The notes under the pieces are model-generated. The model was not told the origin of the DNA. It was given only the letters and a program-made list of their open reading frames with translations, and did not search any database. Below, in pieces: positions 56,580-64,000 of a stretch of DNA of 64,000 nt; position 1 is the first letter of the stretch, and every line of letters starts with the position of its first letter. The stretch covers positions 1,922,001 to 1,986,000 of the forward strand of contig JAPNXP010000013.1 in the NCBI GenBank assembly GCA_028753945.1. Direction: 5' to 3'. Source of the stretch: Hexactinellida sp. DTS-2022. Taxonomy: Eukaryota > Porifera > Hexactinellida. A program made the position numbers and the translations under genes.

Positions 56580-57480
56580 TCAAAAGTAGGCCTTTCTGGC
56601 TTTTCTCTTAGCAAATTCATCTATAACTGATCCAAAGTCTACCTTTCTGGCCACGTCACTTCCTATGCTAAGTACTGCTAGGTCATTCAGCCTTTCCTGT
56701 CCCATTGTGCTTCGAAGGTAGATTTTAATCAAGGAAAGCTTGCTAAAAGTTCGTTCACCAGAGAAAATTGTTATCGGGAGTGTGCCGAGAATGCGAAGCG
56801 CTATAGATATGTTGCTAAAAATCTCTTTTTGCTTGTGAATTATGTTCAGCAAGTCTCTTTTGGCTTTAGTGTTTTTTCGCCAAAGTTGGCATGATGAATT
56901 GACTTCAGATGCAATATTTCACTAATAAGATCCTCCTCACAAACAACAAAGAAGTAAAACATTGCAAATTCCTTACAAGATTTTGAAATTTACTCCCCAT
57001 TCATTTCAAAATACATCCACAAGAAGCAAAACAACGAGTTGATATTCTCAGCAGTTTTAAAACACCGCGAAATTCCACTAAATACAGACTCCATAATGAC
57101 ATCGAAGGTTTCTTTCTTAAATTCCGCAGCAACTGATATTGAACTTTCAGGTTCATCATTTCCTGGAGTTTCATCAAATAAAGTTTTGGATTTTCTCTTC
57201 CGGTGGGTCGGAAACTCAGATGGAATGCCCATTGCAGAATCTACAAGTTCCGATTCATTGAATATCGCACTCCATGAATCCTTAAGTTTTTTCAAATGTT
57301 CTAAGAGTGATCTAAGGTTGCTGACTTCTACATCAATTGTAGCGTCCCGAGCTTGAGTTACCTGATTCGTGTGGTCAATCTCAACTAGAATCTTTAGCAC
57401 ATTGAATACCTCTCTCTCCTTCTGCTCTCTCTCTCTGTTTCCTCTTCTCGGCTCCAGAATGGAATTTTCTTGGATGAGAC
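56580..57480 (-). pseudogene. hAT transposase, ZMYM1-like, middle deleted
   Basis: The N-terminus MSHPRKFHSGAEKRKQRERA (57480) is the lysine-rich start typical of ZMYM1-like hAT transposases. It breaks off after about 33 residues and the sequence jumps to the pre-C-terminal region (LRSLLEHLKKLKDSWSAIFN, then HRKRKSKTLFDE). After a frame change comes the dimerisation domain (ALRILGTLPITIFSGERTFS, then KLSLIKIYLRSTMGQERLND). The TTF finger and nearly the whole catalytic core are missing. This protein cannot transpose, but the preserved dimerisation domain means a product could still bind other hAT proteins. Confidence 0.85.
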
Positions 57481-57679
57481 ATCGCAGTTACTAGTACACT
57501 ACAATCTACAATAAAACGAACCAGAAATACTGTATTACAAGCATGCTTCGTTGTTGCGCTGATCAGATGAACAACAACTGCATTATTATGCAAACTGTAA
57601 GTAGAAAACCGACATGAAATTTACGCTCTGTGCGTGCTGTGCATTTATTAAATTAAAGAATTGCATTTATACAGCTATA

Positions 57680-57860
57680 TCTTATCTATTAAACTCAATG
57701 ATTTTTTTGTTTTTGTTTGTCCGAGTTGATGGATGAATTGATAACTGCTGAATGCGATATAAGACGAGATTGCGAGAGTTGAGGCCAGGCCCACCCGTCC
57801 TGGGCATAGAATACCTAGATTGTGGAATTTTTCGTAATTAGTCTTTCGAATCTTTGGGGG
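57680..57860 (+). mobile_element. Helitron 5' end fragment
   Basis: A|TCTTATCTATTAAACTCAATG followed by a T-rich run and TTTGTCCGAGTTGATGGATG. It resembles the start of the Helitron at 61664 (TCTTATATATTAAATC, then TTTGTTTG, AATTGATTGAGGAATTGG). The 3' limit is not visible. Confidence 0.6.
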
Positions 57861-58399
57861 CCCCTTTGGAGCCGGGGGCTCCGAGGAAATGTCTCGCCTT
57901 CCTCGCCCTCTCCTCAGCGCTGTTTGTTGGGGGGGGCGCTTATATCCCAGGGGGGGCGCTCCTTCCTATCAGTTATCTAAATAATTCATTATTGGGGGCA
58001 GTTTTCACCTATGTTTTCTAAGAAAATGCTAAATTTGAAAATGGAGCGCCCCCCACTTATTTTTTGGCAAAACACCATTGACCATATTCCTATATTCATA
58101 GTTGTGATACATTTTCAGGTCTATTATTACTAATTATTGGGATAAATCAGATTTTAGTTGGAAAACTGGACTCCTATTTTTTGATGTTTATGCAGCATGT
58201 CTAGCAGTATTTAAAGTAGGCTATGCATCAAACAAGTAGAGGAATGTATTAAATAATTAATTAAAATGTAATTTGTAAATAAATTGAACCAGTATTATAT
58301 ATATATACAGAACCCATATAGTAAATCTTTCAATGTATTATTAAATTTGAGTTTCAATCAAAATGAATATATAAACATTATGGGTAGATAATAATGAAA

Positions 58400-58600
58400 T
58401 AACTTAGTTGTAGACCGTCTATTTTTATGAAAGATTTTCATCCAAATGCAATGGTATTACCCATAGATGGCAGTGGCTTTTGGTCTACAAAATTTATAGA
58501 CGGTCTACAAATTTTAGTTTAGTTTATATGTTAATTCATAGACCGTCTACATACAAGGATCCTCATAATAAAATCACATTTATCTTATTCCTGGCTCACT
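58400..58600 (+). repeat. possible P-like transposon remnant
   Basis: GAAATAACTTAGTTGTAGACCG, TAGACCGTCTACATACAAGGAT and TTTATCTTATTCCTGG resemble 33900-33945 and the P-like terminus at 35726-35745. TAGACGGTCTACA also forms a local inverted repeat. Confidence 0.45.
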
Positions 58601-58637
58601 GGAAATTTGCTCAGTTATTGGCTTTGATATAGTAGCA

Positions 58638-59375
58638 GTGATGTTTTTTGGGGGGAGCTCGGGTTATAGCGAATCAGAAATAAATGATGTTGTCTATGAT
58701 AACTGTATTTATGCTTTGGAATATTTCCAACACATTACGCATGTTTCGCACATCACTCTGGAGATCATCTCACATAAGGCATAGTACGTTAGCAATGGAA
58801 CTATTTGAGAATGAGTAGAGCAGTGCACTCCAGTCCGCTGGAATAATCATGTACATGCTTGAGTCCAAACTCGTTTTAGGTCGAAACGCGTTTCGACTGC
58901 TTTTCTAGTCGAAATGCGTTTCGACCAGTCCAAATGCGTTTCCAATCTTATTTATTTATCATGGATATTTATTAAATAAACTGTAATAAATTTAATATAT
59001 AATTAGCTTAATGAGCAGAATCATATCTTGTAATATTTAATCTATTTCTACTAAATTACTCCACACCTCTGTATAATTTGGGAATTGAGATATTTTAATA
59101 TAAATATAAAGTAACTTGACTCTGAATCCTATCGTAACTGAACAAAAATCTAAGAGCAGTATAGTCAAACCAACAAATGTTAACTTGTGAAAGACTGTTG
59201 TGATTGGACACAGTAGCTATTATTCATCTTTTGATTGAAGTTAATGAGGCATAAATCGGTTCTGAAATAAACAACACAGCCCGCCTCTATAACTATACAG
59301 TATTGGTCTTTCATATTAAACCCCATTGCATTGTTCAAGAAGAAGATTCGCTTGGCGGCATGTCACGCCGTGAAA
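58638..59375. other. no gene; one orphan hAT end
   Basis: The start CAGTGATGTTTTTTGGGGGG matches the outer element at 56301. Near 58875-58940 a run of GTCGAAACGCGTTTCGAC-type palindromes is seen. Nothing else could be supported. Confidence 0.4.
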
Positions 59376-59379
59376 GGTT

Positions 59380-60671
59380 CAATGTGCAATTTTATCTAAA
59401 CGAAATGAACTCATTGTCAATCTTCAGAAGAAAATTGAACTAATTAAGAACTCTCAGCGTCAATTGGCAGAAAAATATAAAATGGGCAAAACCTAGGTAG
59501 CATCTATGCTAAAGCGCAAAGCTGAATACTTGGTTGCTTTTGAGGAAAATAGGCACAGGGGCGTGCTGGCCATACAATCGATGCGGGATTCCAGCTCGGG
59601 GCCCCACAGCGAATCCTTTCTGAATGGAATCCCGCATGGGCCCCCCAACCCCAGTACGCCCCTGAATAGGCAAGGGGCAGATAGAGGCATTGCTATTCAA
59701 ACGAATGTAATATTATAGACATTGCTATTTGGGATTGGTTTCAATGCGCTCGTTCAATGAATATACCGATCTCTGGACCAATGATTCAAGAAAAATCATT
59801 AGAATTTGTAACATCTCTAGGCATAAATGAATTTAAGGCATCTACTGGATGGCTTTGTCGGTTTAGTCAGCGTCATGACTTGGCGTGTGAAAAAATTAGT
59901 GAAGAACGAGGATCAGTTGATGAGAACACTAATTAATTGGAAATAAAAATTATCTTCTATATGGTGTGGTTACCAACCACGTGATATTTTCAATATTTTA
60001 TCGTGCTCTTCCAGACAAAAACTATGCATGCTCGAGCAAATGACCATACTGGTGGAAAACGCTCAAAAGATCGAGTAACTTGTTTGCTATGTGTAAATGC
60101 ATTAGGAGAATTTGAGCTACCATTTATTATTGGCCACTCTTTAAATCCAAGATTCTTCAAATATATTCCAAAATACCATTTACCTGTGACCTATCGGGCT
60201 AACAAGAAAGCTTGGATGGCTAGTCAGTTATATCACGAGTGGCTAAACGTATTTGACACAAGAATGCGTACACAGGATCGGCATATCTTATTATTCTTGG
60301 ACAATGCTCCCTGCCATCCTCCAGTAGATTTCCTAACCAACATTAAATTGGTAATTTTACCCGAAAATACTACTTCCGTTCTACAGCCACTTGATCAGGG
60401 TATTATCCAGAACCTGAAGCTACACTATCGGAAACTGCTTCTCCGGCGTGTACTTAGTCACATTAACGACAATTCCGCAGGAACAATTGCTCGAAGCATT
60501 AACGTCCTCGATGATTGTCGATGGATAGCAACTAATCTCAAAGAAGTACGTCTCATTACTGTGCAAAAGTGTTTTTCAAGATGTGGGCTAAGATTCGACC
60601 AGAATGACGCAGTACATAATGATGAAGAAGATAAAGACATTGAAACAGTTGGTGAATTGCTCAAAATTTGA
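59380..60671 (+). pseudogene. Tigger/pogo transposase (CENP-B HTH plus DDE)
   Basis: The N-terminal helix-turn-helix part lies at 59450-59560 (LAEKYKMGK, then MLKRKAEYLVAFEEN), with an in-frame MITE. The CENP-B-type HTH follows: AIWDWFQCARSMNIPISGPM and FVTSLGINEFKASTGWLCRF. The DDE domain (60027-60600) includes GGKRSKDRVTCLLCVNALGE, HILLFLDNAPCHPP (second Asp) and PENTTSVLQPLDQGIIQNLK (third Asp of the D,D,D type). The region around the first catalytic Asp (NVDETGLF in the family, near 59960-60000) is frameshifted. The stop at 60669-60671 looks natural. Terminal repeats were not identified nearby, although Tigger ends occur at 20357. Confidence 0.9.
59556..59664. mobile_element. 109 bp hAT MITE, in frame inside the Tigger gene
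   Basis: CAGGGGCGTGCTGGCC and, in reverse complement, CAGGGGCGTACTGGGG. Perfect duplications AATAGGCA lie at 59548-59555 and 59665-59672. Element plus duplication is 117 bases (39 codons) and contains no stop in the transposase frame. Its core is the inverted repeat ATGCGGGATTCC/GGAATCCCGCAT. Confidence 0.93.
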
Positions 60672-60885
60672 ATTTCTTATTTTTGCGTGATTCGTCTTTG
60701 CTCCTTTCAAGCGAGTTCAAGTTCTTCGTTGTATTCGATAAAATGCAATTACATATCGTAAAAGTTAACTTCTTAAGGATATCCCATCTCAAGGTTGAAC
60801 AACTGGGACATTTAGTCCGCCATATCTCCTCATGTTCAGATTCAAAGTGAATAAGACATAATTTACTAATATACTACGTGACTGT

Positions 60886-61583
60886 TCAGTAAACCGTCCA
60901 TTTCTTAGTCACTGCATTAAGAACTGGCTGTGTTGGCCATTTCAGTGATCCCCTGTCAACTAATTCAATAAGTGTATAGACGGATTGAACATCATGAAAC
61001 TCGATAACCTTGTCTTCCGTTAGGTCTGTAAGGCAATCGGAACATTTCATTTTGGAACTCTTAAAAATAGAGTGAACTGCATATCCCCCAATAATAGCCA
61101 GAGATTGAAGAATGGAAAGAGGTGGTTCTACTTCATCTTCTCCGAGGATAGACAGAAAAATATCGAAACTAACATTTGAAACATCACCTTTGACTACTGA
61201 AGAGAATGTATCAAGAAATTCTTTTAATGAGAGGCTATTGAATGAAGATTGTTTCGAAGAGTTTTAATATGCTAGAGTTTGAGACGTCGTTCACTTTCAT
61301 AAATTTGACAAGCTGTGACTTGGTACTGTGCACCTGATAGCATCCTATAAAGCCCAAAATGATGTTCAATGGAATCATTCTGCAAAGAATTACTGAGAAT
61401 GTAATCGAATCCACAATCTTGGGCTAAATAATTGACGATTTTAGGAAGACAGTTACAGCTGTGGTGGAAACTAGTAAAAGTTTGTGGAGTTAGCTTTCCA
61501 TATTTTCCAGGGAGTTCTTTCCAATGTGAGAGCCAGTCTGCAATACGATAAAGTAATGTGAACCTCGAGTCGTTGTAAATCAA
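60886..61583 (-). pseudogene. P-like (THAP9-type) transposase C-terminus
   Basis: The best preserved of three copies. From 61583: LLYRIADWLSHWKELPGKYG, then GFDYILSNSLQNDSIEHHFG and LYRMLSGAQYQV, stopping at 61272. In another frame it is open from about 61265 to a stop at 60886: SLKEFLDTFSSVVKGDVSN, IIGGYAVHSIFKSSKMKCSD, CLTDLTEDKVIEF and LVDRGSLKWPTQPVLNAVTK. The CSDC pair and RGSLKWP motif are shared with 16745-18130 and 33690-35560. Only one frameshift (or a short intron) separates the halves. The N-terminal THAP and most catalytic parts are absent upstream, where the Helitron begins 80 bases away. Confidence 0.85.
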
Positions 61584-62054
61584 AGGAAGTGATAAATAAT
61601 CTTGGAGACGTTTTCCCCTGGTAGGTGTATTTACATTAAATAATTTCCAAACACTACATATTATCTTATATATTAAATCACAATGATTTGTTTTTTGTTT
61701 GTTTGTTTGTTTGTTTGTTCATAATTGATTGAGGAATTGGTAAGAGCTCCAGACGTGAAATTTGGCAGGGGGTGGGGAATAGTGTATCTAGGAACAAGTT
61801 CTAATATCTAAGAAAAATATTCATATCTTCCAAATCAAAAGGTGACAAAACTATCAGCTGTTAAGTATGCATTATAGAAAGCCTCAACTGAGACTGCAAT
61901 TTAATTGGCTGAAAAATAAATACAAATAATTTTGTGGCCAATACATTCGACCAATGAAAATTACCCTACACTTTACTATTATTAATCTTATAAATAGTCC
62001 AACTCTATCAAACTCTATCAAAAAACTCTATTAAAAACTTGAACAAGCTTCATA

Positions 62055-64000
62055 ATGCCCCGAATGATAAAACGCGGTCCTCAATGCAAATCACGTTTTA
62101 CTAAAAACGATGCATTGAGAATGGAAATTTTAAGGACTAATGAAACAATAGAAGCTAAACAAGCCAGGCTTGAGAAGCAAAAAAAGTATCAACTGGCATA
62201 TTATGTAAAACAGAGTGATGGAGAACGAGCTTCCCGTCTCGGTAAACAACTAGAATTCCAACTATCTTACCGTGACAAACAGAGTGATGAAGAACGAGCT
62301 ATCCGTCTCGGTCAACAACAAGAATTCCAATTATCTTATCGTGACAAACAAAGTGGTGAAGAACGAGCCATCCGTCTCGGTCAACAACTAGAATACCAAT
62401 TATCCCACTTTGACAATCAGAATGCAGATGATCGAGCTACCCGTCTTGAACGCCAGCTAGAATATCAGAAAGCTTACTATTTAAGTGAGAGCAGCGAAGA
62501 ACTAATTATCCGCCGCAAGCGCCAGCAAGATCATAATAAAGCTCATTGCGAGGACGAGAGTAATGAAAGACGAATTTCCCGTCTAGACTATCAAAGAAAG
62601 TACCAGTCCTTAAGGACCAAAGGTAATAGTAATGATAGTTATCTAAATATCGCACGTTCCGTTCCTGCATCTGAATTTAACGATAATATAATCAACGAAA
62701 ATTATTTTGGTGCAATGGAATTTATTTTTCCACTTTGTGGCGCGAAGTTTTGGGAGAGCGAAAAGCTTACCACTAGCACTAAGAAATGCAACAAGTTCCC
62801 CCTCTGTTGTGGACAGGGGAAAGTGGTTCTACCCCCGTTAGTCTCACCGCCTGAGATGCTACTGCATCTGCTGACTACTTCTGACAAACGAGGGAGAGAG
62901 TTCAGAGATAAAATTCGAGCCTAAAACTCAGCTATAGCCTTTGCTTCGCTGGGAGTAAACCTCGATAAGGAACTTGCTAGCGCGAGACGTGGAGTGTACA
63001 CCTTCCGTATCCAGGGAGTTGTAAACCATTACATCGGACAGCTGACACCCAGAGAGGGAGAAGCTCCCTCCTTTGCCCAGATATACATCCATGATGGGAT
63101 AGCTGAGGGCGAGATAGAAAACCGGCAGCGGCATCTGGGAGAGGCATCTCTGCCAGAACTGAAAGTACTGCAGGCCCTAATGCACGAGGTAAATCCTTAT
63201 GTGCAGTACTTCAGGCACGGAATAGAGCTAATGAGAGCGAAAGGAGGAACTGACGTTAGGATGATCATCCGAGCTGATGGTGTCCCTGATCCCAGACGCT
63301 ATAACGCCCCTGCTGCCCCAGAGGTAGCCGTCATCATGCCCGGAGACGGGTATTCAGAAGACGTAGCCAGCAGAGACATAGTGCTACATGCACGTACAGG
63401 GGGTTTACAGCGTATAACCGAGTGCAATTGCGCTTATGATTCTTTGCATTATGTACTTTTGTTCCACTCAGGAGATAATGGCTGGCATCTGAAAATCCCT
63501 CACAGCAGAGGGAAAGGAGATGTGACTGCATTGGAATATTACTCTTCCCGTCTGATTGTGAGAAGTGATTTGAGCTATCTACACATGTTTGGCAGACTAT
63601 TTCATCAGTACTTGGTGGATATGTTTGCTAAAGTGGAGCAACAGCGACTGAACTATATTAAGTGCAATCAGCAAAAGATTAGAGTAGATCTATACGGTGG
63701 CCTTGCTGATGCTATTTCTGCTGGCGATTCTAATCCTAGAGATTTGGGACGTAAAGTGATATTGCCTTCTTCCTTCACAGGTAGTCCTCGATAAATGTTT
63801 GAGTTATACCAAGACAGTATGCCTATAGTCAGGAAATATGTTAAGCCAGACTTATTCATTACATTTACATGCAATCCTAAATGGGAGGAGATATCCTCTG
63901 CTCTTATAGGAAACCAAAAAGCAACCGATCGTCCTGATTTAATTGTTAGAGTGTTTAAGATGAAATTGAAAGAATTACTTAATGATATCTGTAACAAACA
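62055..64000 (+). pseudogene. Helitron Rep/helicase N-terminal part with two in-frame TAA
   Basis: The frame from ATG 62055 is continuous to the window end except for TAA at 62922 and 63792. Residues 30-190 are six to seven tandem 23-residue repeats (pattern KQSDEERAIRLGQQQEFQLS) built from 69-base units, predicted charged helix. Then a Cys-containing segment (FPLCGAKFWESE, KFPLCCGQGKVVLPPL) and the Helitron-like N domain: VYTFRIQGVVNHYIGQLTP, PSFAQIYIHDG, VLLFHSGDNGWHL, and VDLYGGLADAI. After 63794 comes MFELYQDSMPIVRKYVKPDL and FITFTCNPKWEEI, the first Rep motif (FxTxTxNPxW). In the family both stop positions are usually Tyr. Likely a recently inactivated copy; read-through cannot be excluded. 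Confidence 0.9.
62142..62624 (+). repeat. 69-base coding tandem repeat
   Basis: CAGAGTGATG-like starts at 62211, 62280, 62349, 62418, 62487 and 62556, exactly 69 bases apart; a more diverged unit precedes them. Each unit encodes 23 residues with RLxxQxExQ at its centre. Units two to four are most alike. Confidence 0.93.

Larger units (their letters stand above)
56318..57922 (-). mobile_element. inner hAT element (ZMYM1-like type), internally deleted
   Basis: Ends are CAGAGCCGCGGAGAGC and, in reverse complement, CAGCGCTGAGGAGAGG. Flanks TTTGGGGG and TTTGTTGG match at 6 of 8. It contains a hAT transposase on the minus strand that lacks its middle, and a Helitron-type 5' end near 57680. Confidence 0.72.
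56301..58080. mobile_element. outer hAT-type element, CAGTGATGTTTTG ends
   Basis: The left end is CAGTGATGTTTTGGGGG and the right in reverse complement is CAATGGTGTTTTGCC. The 8-base flanks GCCATATT (56293-56300) and ACCATATT (58081-58088) agree at 7 of 8. Another left end of this family lies at 58638 (CAGTGATGTTTTTTGGGGGG). An inner hAT element begins only 17 bases inside. Confidence 0.75.
56160..58140 (-). repeat. family D copy, split by a nest of hAT elements
   Basis: 56160-56300 (AACGTCATCAAATGATGACATATCA and others) and 58081-58140 (ACCATATTCCTATATTCATAG, CTAATTATTGGGAT) are consecutive parts of the family D arm at 12255-12440. The intervening 1780 bp is inserted hAT material. Confidence 0.7.
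61664..64000 (+). mobile_element. autonomous-type Helitron, 5' portion (runs off the window)
   Basis: A|TCTTATATATTAAATCACAA begins the element, followed by a GTTT microsatellite and ATTGATTGAGGAATTGG, as in other Helitron-like 5' ends here. A long Rep/helicase frame starts at 62055. The HUH endonuclease motif, the helicase and the 3' end lie beyond the window. Confidence 0.8.

Noticed and set aside
62922..63794. Alternative nuclear code with TAA as Tyr
   Set aside because: Only two codons in one mobile element support it; the Tigger and hAT reading frames end at normal stops where the families end.
1..64000. CRISPR array, tRNA or rRNA genes, bacterial operons
   Set aside because: No regularly spaced repeats with unique spacers, no cloverleaf-forming sequence that I could support, and no prokaryotic gene arrangement.
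1..64000. LTR retrotransposon or LINE
   Set aside because: No reverse transcriptase motif or long direct terminal repeats were found; the integrase relics fit a Ginger/KRBA2-like source and stand alone.

Overview
The window looks like nuclear DNA from an AT-rich, transposon-saturated invertebrate animal. The evidence is eukaryotic DNA transposons throughout (Helitron, hAT, P/THAP, pogo/Tigger, two Mutator-like types, a Ginger/KRBA2-like integrase), split THAP coding sequence with a likely intron, very low coding density and no bacterial operons. I recognise no host gene, rRNA, tRNA or reverse transcriptase. The species cannot be fixed; an ascidian, a cnidarian or a similar metazoan would fit.

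Layout. 1-16.7 kb is almost wholly non-autonomous repeats: Helitron-like families A (ends CTAG|T) and B, a palindromic family D, a hairpin-bearing family C, and MITEs. A 2.2 kb inverted-repeat element (10933-13112) holds three further insertions. 16.7-19.6 kb carries a decayed P-element-like transposase (+) and an integrase C-terminal fragment (-). 20-28 kb holds Tigger ends, an unexplained broken ORF (21185-21790) and a 3 kb long-inverted-repeat element with a foldback element inside it. 31-36 kb is a nested block: an hAT-like element inside another, directly beside a P-like THAP transposon with terminal inverted repeats. 36.7-41.6 kb has an hAT element, an hAT C-terminal fragment and a broken integrase. 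44.8-47.3 kb has a Mutator-like transposase with a PHD-like tail. 50.6-54.7 kb (-) has a second Mutator-like transposase fused to an OTU domain. 56.2-58.1 kb is a nest of hAT elements. 59.4-60.7 kb is a Tigger transposase, 60.9-61.6 kb a P-like C-terminus (-), and from 61664 to the window end the 5' half of an autonomous-type Helitron.

How the parts relate. The genes do not form one pathway; each is the mobility gene of a separate transposon. The clearest structure is a record of transposons inserted into transposons. At least four transposase or integrase genes were each hit by a small hAT-type or related MITE. In three of them, removing the element and one target-site copy restores or preserves the reading frame, so those genes were readable when hit. 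The Helitron-like families share a 5' terminus (A|TC, then TATTAAA within about 17 bases) with the autonomous-type copy at 61664, which suggests one replication machinery for several families.
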